From NCBI RefSeq assembly GCF_014493765.1, contig NZ_JACTVJ010000018.1, positions 62,001-126,000 of the forward strand: a DNA stretch of 64,000 bases. Direction: 5' to 3'. Made by a program: the position numbers and the translations under genes. Under the pieces are notes generated by a model. That model saw only the letters and a list, made by a program, of their open reading frames with translations. It was not told the origin of the DNA and searched no databases. Below, one piece after another: positions 9,198 through 16,183 of this stretch. Positions within the stretch are counted from its first letter, which is position 1, and each line of letters begins with the position of its first letter. This DNA comes from Streptomyces polyasparticus. Its GTDB lineage: Bacteria > Actinomycetota > Actinomycetes > Streptomycetales > Streptomycetaceae.

Positions 9198-9255
9198 TTG
9201 AACGCGTTCAAAACTCCCGCTACAGTCATCACCACAAGGTTTTGAACGCGTTCAA
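9198..9255 (+). promoter_or_regulatory. Double palindromic operator enclosing the TetR-operon promoter
   Basis: Two copies of the 14-bp palindrome TTGAACGCGTTCAA occur at 9198-9211 and 9242-9255. Including flanks, the two 18-bp sites are exact reverse complements of each other. TTGAAC of the first copy serves as a -35 and TACAGT at 9221-9226 as a -10, separated by exactly 17 bp. The second copy falls just after the expected transcription start. This is the classic geometry for repression, most simply by the TetR protein encoded as third gene of the operon. The binding partner is inferred. Confidence 0.75.
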
Positions 9256-9321
9256 GGAAGCGTTCGGGGCCTTCGGGCCGCGGTGTGCGTGTGCCCGGAA
9301 ACCGGAGGGGATCGAGGGATC

Positions 9322-9747
9322 ATGGACCTCACAGTCGTCGCATACGTCGTGTACCTGGCCATCAGCATCGGCCTGACCATCTGGGTCGCCCGCACGCTCA
9401 GCCGTAACGGGCGGATCTTCCTCAGCGACGTACTGCGGGGGAACGAGAAGCTCGCGGAGGCCGTGAACCACCTTCTGGTCGTGGGCTTCTATCTCGTCAA
9501 TCTCGGGTTCGTCGCGCTCTATCTGAACGCGGACAACCTGATCGCCGACGCGCGGGGGATCTTCGAGGCGCTGTCGGTGAAGCTCGGGGTGGTGCTGCTC
9601 GTACTCGGGGTCATGCACCTCGGCAATGTCTGGGTCCTGAACAAGATCCGGCGCCGGGGAATCATGGAGCGCGAGCAGGTACCGCCCGTGGCGCCGCAAG
9701 GGTTCAGCGGCGGCCAGGGTGCGTGGGCGGCACCCACGGGGGCCTGA
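9322..9747 (+). CDS. Integral membrane protein, first gene of the TetR operon
   Basis: Protein of 141 aa with three membrane spans (about residues 5-25, 50-72 and 88-112). A charged loop containing RNGRIFLSDVLRGNEKLAEAV separates the first two, and the tail is Pro/Gly-rich. No catalytic motif is seen and the function is unknown. It starts at ATG 9322 after GAGGG. It is followed 3 bp later by the DCC-family oxidoreductase and then the TetR gene, all downstream of the double operator at 9198-9255. Confidence 0.8.
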   Translation: MDLTVVAYVVYLAISIGLTIWVARTLSRNGRIFLSDVLRGNEKLAEAVNHLLVVGFYLVNLGFVALYLNADNLIADARGIFEALSVKLGVVLLVLGVMHLGNVWVLNKIRRRGIMEREQVPPVAPQGFSGGQGAWAAPTGA

Positions 9748-9750
9748 GCG

Positions 9751-10344
9751 ATGGGGACCGCTCAGGGGTACGGGGGCCGGGGCATCGCCCCGGAGCAGGG
9801 GGGCCGGGGCGATGCCTCGGAGCAGGGGGGCCGGGGCGATGCCTCGGAGCAGGGGGGCCGGGGCGTGACGTACGCTCCGGTCCGCCGGCTGACCGTCTTG
9901 TACGACGCGGAGTGCCCGCTGTGCACATGGGTGCGGAACTGGCTGGTGAAGCAGCGGCAGTTGGTGCCGCTGGATCTCGTACCCGCCGGTTCGGACGAGG
10001 CACGGCGGCGCTTCCCGGGGATCGACCACGGGCGGACGCTGGACGAGATCACCGTCGTGGGGGACGGCGGGCAGGTCTACCGAGGGCCCGCGGCCTGGGT
10101 CGTGTGCCTGTGGGCGCTGGCCGAGCACCGGCCGATGGCGCACCGGGTCGCCTCCCACTCGGGCGGACGGTTCGCCCGGGGGGTGGTGCTCGCCGCGGCG
10201 AAGTACCGGCAGGGGCAGCGCCCGCCGGAGGGCTGGCAGGGCGGCGTGTACCGGCGGGCCGACGGGTGGATGTACCACCCGCAGCGCGGCTGGTCGTACG
10301 GCGGACCGCAGGCCTGTGCCCCAGGCGGCTGCGCGACTGGTTAG
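9751..10344 (+). CDS. DCC-family (DUF393) thiol-disulfide oxidoreductase-like protein
   Basis: Protein of 197 aa. Residues about 48-160 carry the DCC-family signature: LTVLYDAECPLCTWVRNWL with the CxxC-type pair, and later GPAAWVVCLWAL. The family is related to thioredoxin-like oxidoreductases but its substrates are unknown. The first 37 residues are in-frame tandem repeats of a 9-residue unit (EQGGRGDAS), so the true start could be the GTG near 9865. It lies 3 bp after the membrane-protein gene, probably translationally coupled. Confidence 0.78.
   Translation: MGTAQGYGGRGIAPEQGGRGDASEQGGRGDASEQGGRGVTYAPVRRLTVLYDAECPLCTWVRNWLVKQRQLVPLDLVPAGSDEARRRFPGIDHGRTLDEITVVGDGGQVYRGPAAWVVCLWALAEHRPMAHRVASHSGGRFARGVVLAAAKYRQGQRPPEGWQGGVYRRADGWMYHPQRGWSYGGPQACAPGGCATG
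9772..9863. repeat. 27-bp tandem repeat in the 5' end of the DCC gene
   Basis: About 3.4 copies of a 27-bp G-rich unit keep the reading frame (9 codons) and encode EQGGRGDAS-like repeats. Copy number is likely to vary between strains. Confidence 0.8.
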
Positions 10345-10382
10345 GCTCGGCTCGTGCCAGCGTGCCAGCAGGGAAAGTGAGC

Positions 10383-11213
10383 GTGAACGTGTCGTCGGAG
10401 CCGGGGCCCTCGCCCAAGGAATCGGGATCCGCGTCCAGAGGTTCGGCCTCCGCGCCCAAGGGATCGGCGTCCGGGGGTTCGGGACCGGCCCCCAAGGATT
10501 CGGGATCGGCGCCCAAGAGCGAGCAGACCCGGACGCTGATCCTGGAGACCGCGATGCGGCTCTTCCAGGAGCGTGGGTACGACAAGACCACGATGCGGGT
10601 GATCGCCAAGGAGGCCGGGGTCTCCGTCGGCAACGCGTACTACTACTTCGCCGGCAAGGAGCACCTGATCCAGGGCTTCTACGACCGGATCGCCGCCGAG
10701 CACCAGGCCGCCGTACGGCCGGTGCTCGACCGCGAGACGGATCTGGAGGCACGGCTCGCGGGGGTGCTGCGGGTGTGGCTGGACATCGCGACGCCGTACC
10801 ACGAGTTCGCGTCCCAGTTCTTCAAGAACGCCGCCGACCCGGACTCGCCGCTCAGCCCCTTCTCGGTCGAGTCGACGCCTGCGCGCGAGGCGGCCATCGA
10901 TGTGCACCGCGAGGTGCTCTCCGGCGCCAAGACCAAGGTGCCGGAGGAACTGCGGGACATCCTGCCCGAGATGATGTGGCTGTCCCAGATGGGGCTCGTC
11001 CTGTACTGGGTCTTCGACCGCTCACCGGGCCGTGAGCGCAGCTTCCGGCTCGCCGCGCGCGGGGCGAAGCTGACGACCAGGGGTGTGCAGCTGGCCCGCT
11101 TCCGGGTGCTGCGCCCACTGGTGCGCGAAGTGCACGAACTCTTCACCGACTTCCTGCCGGGCATGACGAACGCGGACCCGTCCGCCGCCGAGCCCGGCCC
11201 CACCAAGCGCTGA
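10383..11213 (+). CDS. TetR-family transcriptional regulator
   Basis: Protein of 276 aa. A low-complexity Pro/Ser/Gly/Lys N-terminal arm (about 40 residues) precedes a TetR helix-turn-helix domain recognisable from LETAMRLFQERGYDKTTMRVIAKEAGVSVGNAYYYF. A large ligand-binding domain follows, with aromatic and acidic residues. The GTG at 10383 is chosen because GGGA sits 8 nt upstream; in-frame GTGs at 10362 and 10377 are alternatives. It closes a three-gene operon whose promoter carries paired 14-bp palindromes, so autorepression is the simplest model. The ligand is unknown. Confidence 0.88.
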   Translation: MNVSSEPGPSPKESGSASRGSASAPKGSASGGSGPAPKDSGSAPKSEQTRTLILETAMRLFQERGYDKTTMRVIAKEAGVSVGNAYYYFAGKEHLIQGFYDRIAAEHQAAVRPVLDRETDLEARLAGVLRVWLDIATPYHEFASQFFKNAADPDSPLSPFSVESTPAREAAIDVHREVLSGAKTKVPEELRDILPEMMWLSQMGLVLYWVFDRSPGRERSFRLAARGAKLTTRGVQLARFRVLRPLVREVHELFTDFLPGMTNADPSAAEPGPTKR

Positions 11214-11256
11214 CCCGGTCGTCGGGCCGGCCCTGGCCCGACGAAAGGTCACCACG

Positions 11257-11463
11257 ATGTTGCTCTTCCTCCTGCTGCCCCTGGTCCTCCTCTTCTTCGC
11301 GGTCGGCGCGCTGGCGTTCCTGGGCTACCTCCTGCTCATGGTGTTCGTGTCCGCCGCGGCCGGTGCCTGGACCCGGCCGCAGGTGGGCTGGCACATCGCG
11401 GCCGCCACGATCGGTCTGCCGCTCGTGGCGCTGGGCGGAGTCGTTGCGGTCATCGCCGGCTGA
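11257..11463 (+). CDS. Small hydrophobic membrane protein
   Basis: Protein of 68 aa with two membrane spans (about 2-30 and 42-66) joined by a short polar loop (AGAWTRPQVGWH). GAAAGG lies 8 nt upstream of the ATG. It follows the TetR gene by 43 bp and may be co-transcribed. No family is recognised. Confidence 0.65.
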   Translation: MLLFLLLPLVLLFFAVGALAFLGYLLLMVFVSAAAGAWTRPQVGWHIAAATIGLPLVALGGVVAVIAG

Positions 11464-11491
11464 CCGTCCGGCCGCCCACGCCGTCCCTCCC

Positions 11492-12373
11492 TCAGAGCTG
11501 ACTCGTGATCGTCGGGTCCGTGATCTCCGTGTCCTTGGCGAGCAGCATCGCCTTGCTGAGGATGACCGAGAGCACGCGGTCGCCCTCGAAGGGCAGATAG
11601 CCGCCCGGGTCGCCTGCCGCCGAGGTCCCCTTGGGGACGATGCACAGGTACTGGTCGTTCGGGGTCCGCAGGATGTTGCCGGAGCCCAGGTGGATCTTGT
11701 ACGTGTGCAACTCGCCCTTGACGTGCAGGAACCGGCCCTCGACCGTGCACCGGTCACCGATCGCCAGCCTCGGTATCAGGCGGGTGAGCAGCGCGCGACG
11801 GGTCTCCGCGCTCGCGCCCAGCTCGCCGAAGCCGTACGAGGTCCAGTACTCCTGGAAGCGGCCTTCGGGACCGCCGTCCTGCCAGTTCGGGTCATTGCCC
11901 ACGCTGGCCACACCGACGAACAGGTCCACGTCGCGCAGGACTTCGCTGAGCGCGAGGGGTGGTATGCCGGTGAGCGGCAGGGCGTCGACGGGGGCCGCGC
12001 CGCCGTGCAGCCACATCCGGTACTCGCCGCCGCCCGCGTGCGCGCTGTTGTGCGGGGCGTCGAGCGGATAGAAGCGCACCTGGTCGGTACGGATGCGCAG
12101 ATAGCTCCCGGCTTCGGAGAGGTCCACGCCCCAGTCGTCGCCGATGCCCTCGATCCAGTACTCGGCGCGCAGGCCCCACTGGGGCAGCTCCTTGTACGCC
12201 GGCGGGTACTCGTCGTCGACGCAGAGGCGCAGCTTGGCGTGCCAGCCCCTGATCGCGGCAAGGGAGTTGAACTGGTGCTGGCGCAGGATGTGGGCCGCGA
12301 AACGGTTGGAGTACGTGCCCGTGTTCCGCTCGGCGTCGGTCAGGAGATACACCTCGCGGTGGGCCTGCGTCAG
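11492..12373 (-). pseudogene. 3' remnant of a DUF4132-type gene (C-terminal domain only)
   Basis: About 290 codons encode the C-terminal domain of the large DUF4132/MolR-like family. Coding continuity starts at LTQAHREVYLLTD, includes SNRFAAHILRQHQF and GSGNILRTPNDQYLCIVP, and ends normally with a TGA at 11492. Family members are usually around 1000 aa or more, so most of the gene is missing. The break coincides with the 3' end of the tnpB element at about 12373. An internal ATG at 12352 gives an open frame, but it starts inside the conserved domain. The missing N-terminal part is not recognisable on the other side of the element, so a deletion accompanied or followed insertion. Confidence 0.75.
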
Positions 12374-13605
12374 CTACCCGGCTCTGAGGGGCCAGGCTTG
12401 GAGGTAGAGCCCAACTGGCTGTTGGGGAGTCCCCTCCATCCAGCACCCTGCACGGGTGCAGGGGCGTGTGACTCCGCCCCGCTTCGCCACAACCGCCACG
12501 CACGGGCGCGAATGTTGCGGGAGCCGTTACGGTCGGCGTGATCAACGAATCCGCACGACCGGCACACGAACCGTCCCCGAGAGACACGGTTCAGCTTGTC
12601 CGTATACGCGCACTCCGCACATATGCGGGAGGTGTAGGCGGGATCGACGAACAGCACGGGAACACCAGCCCTACGGGCCTTGTACTCCACGAACCGTCCG
12701 AGCTGGGCGAACGCCCAGGAATGCAACGTGACCCGTTGGGGCTTCCTCAGCCGTACCCGCGTGCGGATACCGGCAAGATCCTCCATGCCGATCCCACGCC
12801 CGGTGCGTTCAGCCTCGGTCACGATGCGCTTCGAGATGATGTGGTTGACCTCGGTCGCCTTGCGCTGCTCCTTGCGGCGCTGCCGCTTCAACACACGCTT
12901 GGCCGACTTCGTGCCCTTCTTCTGGAGCTTCGCCCGCAACACGAGCTGACGCTTGCGGTAGCGGTTCAGCCCGCGCCCGGCGTGGATCTTGCCGTCCGAG
13001 GTGGTGGCGATGTTCACGATGCCCAGGTCCACACCGAGGAAATCGACCGGCTCATACAGCTCGGCCTCGGGGACTTCGCAGGTGGCGATGAGGAACCACA
13101 TGCCGTCCCGGTAGACGAGATCGGACTCGCCCCTGCGGCGCTCGGCCAGCAAGTTGCGCGCCTGCTCGGAGCACGCGAACCGCACGCCTTGAAGACGTCC
13201 GGCGGTGGTCCAGATGGAGACGGTCCGCTCGTCCACCTGCCAACTGAGGCACCGGTCGTCATACGGCTGCGCCGCATCCGCCCGGAAACTGATCGGCCTT
13301 CCCTCGGCCCGACCGCGGCGCTTGCTGCCGGGCTTGCCGAGGTTGCCGTTGCGGATGTTCGCCCGCAAAGCGGTGTAGGCGTCAGCAACCTTGCGCAGCA
13401 CATGCAGCGCAGGCTGCGCTGACAGGCCCCGCGTTTTGAGATCGACATAGGCGAGCCCCTGCAGCGCCCTACGAGAAGTCTCACCCCGCTCGTACGCCAG
13501 GCCCGACAGCCAGTTGGCCGCGTCGTTCGCCGTGCGCAGGGTGCACTCCAGCGCCGACGCCACCTCCGGCGTCGGCATCAGACGAACCTGCACAACGATG
13601 TTCAC
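12370..13605 (-). CDS. tnpB: TnpB, RNA-guided endonuclease of an IS605-type element
   Basis: TnpB protein of 411 aa, the ancestor-type nuclease of Cas12. The RuvC catalytic triad is intact: Asp193 in FLGVDLGIVNIA, Glu275 in GIGMEDLAG and Asp358 in HADRNGSRNI. The zinc ribbon has Cys329/332 and Cys348/351. A basic helical stretch (about 217-265) fits RNA/DNA binding. The GTG start at 13605 fits the family N-terminus (VNIVVQVRLMPTPE). The open frame continues upstream to 13884, but that part is not TnpB-like. The last 40 residues run through the predicted omega-RNA region, and the TGA lies at the junction with the disrupted gene. It looks active as a nuclease but needs TnpA in trans to move. 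Confidence 0.92.
   Translation of the reverse strand: MNIVVQVRLMPTPEVASALECTLRTANDAANWLSGLAYERGETSRRALQGLAYVDLKTRGLSAQPALHVLRKVADAYTALRANIRNGNLGKPGSKRRGRAEGRPISFRADAAQPYDDRCLSWQVDERTVSIWTTAGRLQGVRFACSEQARNLLAERRRGESDLVYRDGMWFLIATCEVPEAELYEPVDFLGVDLGIVNIATTSDGKIHAGRGLNRYRKRQLVLRAKLQKKGTKSAKRVLKRQRRKEQRKATEVNHIISKRIVTEAERTGRGIGMEDLAGIRTRVRLRKPQRVTLHSWAFAQLGRFVEYKARRAGVPVLFVDPAYTSRICAECAYTDKLNRVSRGRFVCRSCGFVDHADRNGSRNIRARAWRLWRSGAESHAPAPVQGAGWRGLPNSQLGSTSKPGPSEPGS
12374..12520 (-). ncRNA. Candidate omega-RNA at the tnpB 3' end
   Basis: TnpB nucleases use an RNA made from the 3' end of their own gene, ending at the element boundary with the guide in flanking DNA. Here the last 150 bp contain three stems: ccctgcac/gtgcaggg (12446-12463), cccaac/gttggg (12410-12426) and ggctct/agagcc (12380-12411, sharing two bases with the second). 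The guide would be read into the DUF4132 remnant below 12373. Boundaries and processing are inferred. Confidence 0.5.
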
Positions 13606-13687
13606 CGGACCGACGCTACGGCCAACACCCGTACACACGGCTGGCTTTCGCATCTCTGTCCGCGAACCAGCGACACTTAGGACTAAT

Positions 13688-13723
13688 GTTCGCTTCCCGC
13701 TGCTCGGCCGTGCGGAAGCGAAC
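13688..13723. repeat. Left-end hairpin of the tnpB element
   Basis: A perfect 10-bp stem (gttcgcttcc / ggaagcgaac) encloses a 16-base loop, located 83 bp upstream of the tnpB start. Position and form suit the left-end imperfect palindrome recognised by TnpA, though a terminator role cannot be excluded. Confidence 0.5.
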
Positions 13724-13880
13724 ACGCCTGCGGCGGCAGGGCCCCGTACGGGCGCGAGCATCGTGGCACCATCTCCGCGCCAGCGGCCACCACTGAGGGT
13801 GGCGACCTTGACCAGCCCCTTCGCCAGGCCAGCAGGCCCCGGGAGGCGACGTAGCCGCGCACAGCCCGCGGTGCTCGACC
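13724..13880. other. Unassigned stretch between the tnpB element and the next gene
   Basis: About 160 bp between the presumed element end and the stop of the 130-aa gene. On the minus strand one frame stays open and reads LAKGLVKVATLSGGRW, which might be leftover host-gene coding sequence, but I could not match it to the DUF4132 family. Confidence 0.3.
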
Positions 13881-14273
13881 TCACCCACCCACCAGCGGAA
13901 CCAGCTTCAGGAACGTGACCTCCACCCCGAGCCGGAGCTCGATCTCCTCGTCGAGATCCTCCACTTGCCGATCACCGATCAGGACCAGGAACCCGTTCCG
14001 CCCGAACGCCTCCACCGCCCGCTCGAACTGCCGCTCCGGATCGATCCATCGCGGTGTCTTCAGCGCATACCCGTTCAGCGTGCGCTCGGTGTCCGTGGGC
14101 TGGACCAGCCCGCGGAACACACCCGGCGACGCCGCGTGGTACTCGGCCACCTCCTGGAACACGCGTCGCCGGATCACCTCGCGCAGCGTCAGCCGCTCCT
14201 CGGTGATCTCGAACCCCCACGCCTCGGCGCGCTCCCCCGCAGTCGTCTCGTCGACGAACGTCAGTCTCCCCAT
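13881..14273 (-). CDS. Conserved hypothetical protein (130 aa)
   Basis: Cytosolic protein of 130 aa without membrane segments. It has an acidic centre (RQVEDLDEEIELR) and ends in EVTFLKLVPLVGG. Segments such as RLTFVDETTAGER and LVQPTDTERTLNGY look like a conserved actinomycete family, possibly a partner of the DUF4132 gene that once followed it. No function can be assigned. In its present state its downstream partner has been destroyed by the tnpB insertion region. Confidence 0.7.
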   Translation of the reverse strand: MGRLTFVDETTAGERAEAWGFEITEERLTLREVIRRRVFQEVAEYHAASPGVFRGLVQPTDTERTLNGYALKTPRWIDPERQFERAVEAFGRNGFLVLIGDRQVEDLDEEIELRLGVEVTFLKLVPLVGG

Positions 14274-14333
14274 GCCGAAAGACGTTAGACGGCGCCACTG
14301 ACAACGGCCCTCACCCGCACAGTCGGGCCGGGA

Positions 14334-14873
14334 TCAGGCCTTCCAGCCCGCCCCGCCCTCCCGCTCCGCCACCACCATGATCCGCCGGAGCATGTCCGAG
14401 AGCTGCGCGCGCTCCTTCTTGGAGAGCACCCCGAGCAGCCGGTACTCCTCGTCGCCGAGTACGTCCATCGCCCCCAGCCACGTCGCACGCCCGTCCTCGG
14501 TCAGCTCCACGTCCACCCTGCGGCGGTCGACCGTGGACTGCGTACGGCGGACGAAGCCGCGCTTCTCCAGGGCGTCGAGCCGTCCCGTGACCGACGCGGG
14601 CCTGAGGTCGAGGTCGGCGGCGAGTTCCGAGGGGGTCGCGCAGCCCGAGCGTCCCGCGAGCTTGTGCAGGGTGTCGAACTCGTGGCGATCCAGGTCGAAG
14701 TCGACGAGGGACTGTTCGCGTACCCGCATCAGATGTACGGAGAGCTTCTTCATCCGGGTCACCGCGCCCTCGACATCCGGGTCGAGTTCCGGCAATACGG
14801 GCAGCCAGCGGGCCACATGCCCGTCGGTCCAGTCCTGTTCACGCCCGGTGTCGGACTTCCGCTCACGCTCCAT
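14334..14873 (-). CDS. MarR-family transcriptional regulator
   Basis: Protein of 179 aa with a winged helix-turn-helix of MarR type: ATPSELAADLDLRPASVTGRLDALEKRGFVRR, followed by the wing DRRRVDVELTEDGRA. These proteins usually repress a divergently transcribed transporter until a small ligand binds. That layout is seen here with the MFS gene starting 81 bp away and palindromes in between (14912-14939). Autoregulation is therefore likely but inferred. Confidence 0.9.
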   Translation of the reverse strand: MERERKSDTGREQDWTDGHVARWLPVLPELDPDVEGAVTRMKKLSVHLMRVREQSLVDFDLDRHEFDTLHKLAGRSGCATPSELAADLDLRPASVTGRLDALEKRGFVRRTQSTVDRRRVDVELTEDGRATWLGAMDVLGDEEYRLLGVLSKKERAQLSDMLRRIMVVAEREGGAGWKA

Positions 14874-14911
14874 ACGGCTCAGCGTACGCCGAAGCCCTTC
14901 GCTGCCAAATA

Positions 14912-14939
14912 ATTCGTTGACGAATAGTTCGGTACCGAA
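14912..14939. promoter_or_regulatory. Putative MarR operator in the divergent promoter
   Basis: Two adjacent palindromes, attcg-ttga-cgaat (14912-14925) and TTCGGTACCGAA (14928-14939), lie midway between the two starts. TTGACG at 14917 and TACTCT at 14941 (18-bp spacing) could be the MFS promoter, so binding here would block it. Confidence 0.6.
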
Positions 14940-14953
14940 ATACTCTCCCCGGC

Positions 14954-16183
14954 ATGCCGCACCCCCTGCGCACCCTCAACTTCCGTCTGTTCTTCGCCGG
15001 CCGGTCCCTCTCGCTCATAGGCGACGCGGTGATCCCCACCGCCCTCGCCCTCGCCGTACTGGAGATCAGCAAATCGCCCTCCGCGATGGCCGTCGTGCTG
15101 GCCTGCGCGCTCATCCCCAAGCTGGCGCTGCTGCCGTTCGGCGGAGTGGCCGGCGACTGGTTCCACGCCCGTACCATCGCCCTGATCACCGACGGCGTAC
15201 GCGCGGCGAGCCAGCTGTTCGTCGGATTCGAGCTGCTCGCCGGCGACCCGCACCTGTGGCAGATCGCGCTCGCCGAGGCGATCGGCGGCGCGGCCTCCGC
15301 GTTCGCCATGCCGACGGAGGCCCCGCTGATCACCGGAACGGTCGCGCGGGACCAACTGCACCGAGCCAACGCCCTGTTCGGCATCGTGCGCAGTTCGGCC
15401 CGGTTCGGCGGGCCCGCGCTCGCCGGACTGCTCGTCCTGCTCGCCGGACCCGGGCTCGCGTTCCTGCTCGACGGCGCCTCCTTCGCCGTCAGCGCGCTGC
15501 TGCTCGTCCTCACCCGTGTCCGCAAGGTCCCCGTGGAGCGCCGCTCCCTGCGCGCGGACCTGGTCCAGGGCTGGCAGGAGGTGCGCCGCCGCGACTGGTA
15601 CTGGACCAGCCTGATCGGCCACTCTGCCTGGAACGGCGCCGCGGCCGTCCTCATGACCATCGGACCCGCCCTCGCGGTCGAGGAGTTCGGGGGCTCTGCG
15701 GCCTGGGTGGTGCTGCTCCAGGTCGGCGCCGGCGGTCTGCTGCTCGGCTCTCTGCTCGCCACGAAGGCCCGGCCCAGGAGGCCGATCCTGACGGCCAACC
15801 TGGGCCTGGCGACGTACGCGCTGCCGCTCTCGTTCTTCGCCGCGGGCGCGCCCGCCCCGCTGGTCATCGGCGCGTACGGGATCGCCCAGGCCGGACTCGG
15901 CTTCCTCAACCCGGTCTGGGAGACCGCGGTACAGCAGGCCATACCGGCGCAGACGCTGGCCCGCGTGGTCTCGTACGACTGGCTGCTCTCGCTCGGCGCG
16001 ATGCCGATCGGCTACGCGCTCGCCCCGCTCGCGGCCGGTCTGTGGGGCCCCGAGACGCCGCTGTGGATCGCGGCCGCGGTGGTGGCGACGGCCTGCGCGG
16101 GGACGGCCCTGGTCCCCGGCGTACGGGAATTCCGTTCCCGTACGCAGGAGGAAGCCAAGGCCGAACCACAGCCCGTCAGTTGA
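14954..16183 (+). CDS. MFS transporter (enterobactin-exporter/macrolide-efflux type)
   Basis: Major facilitator of 409 aa with about 10-12 membrane spans. The opening LRTLNFRLFFAGRSLSLIGDAVIPTALAL is typical of the MFS_3 (EntS/macrolide efflux) group. A basic cytoplasmic loop (RKVPVERRSLRADLVQGWQEVRRRDW) separates the two halves. It is divergent from the MarR gene, suggesting inducible drug or metabolite export. The substrate is unknown. The stop overlaps the convergent MMPL gene by 8 bp. Confidence 0.87.
   Translation: MPHPLRTLNFRLFFAGRSLSLIGDAVIPTALALAVLEISKSPSAMAVVLACALIPKLALLPFGGVAGDWFHARTIALITDGVRAASQLFVGFELLAGDPHLWQIALAEAIGGAASAFAMPTEAPLITGTVARDQLHRANALFGIVRSSARFGGPALAGLLVLLAGPGLAFLLDGASFAVSALLLVLTRVRKVPVERRSLRADLVQGWQEVRRRDWYWTSLIGHSAWNGAAAVLMTIGPALAVEEFGGSAAWVVLLQVGAGGLLLGSLLATKARPRRPILTANLGLATYALPLSFFAAGAPAPLVIGAYGIAQAGLGFLNPVWETAVQQAIPAQTLARVVSYDWLLSLGAMPIGYALAPLAAGLWGPETPLWIAAAVVATACAGTALVPGVREFRSRTQEEAKAEPQPVS

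Larger units (their letters stand above)
12374..13740 (-). mobile_element. IS200/IS605-type element carrying only tnpB
   Basis: The element contains tnpB but no tnpA transposase. The right end (low coordinate) is placed where tnpB stops and the DUF4132 remnant resumes, at about 12373. The left end is estimated from the hairpin at 13688-13723, the kind of subterminal palindrome used by single-strand transposases. The outer limit near 13740 is uncertain by tens of bases. No terminal inverted repeats or target duplication are visible, as expected for this family. Confidence 0.7.

Noticed and set aside
13606-13884. N-terminal extension of TnpB to 13884
   Set aside because: The extra 93 codons do not resemble TnpB, contain the left-end hairpin, and precede a GTG where family similarity starts.
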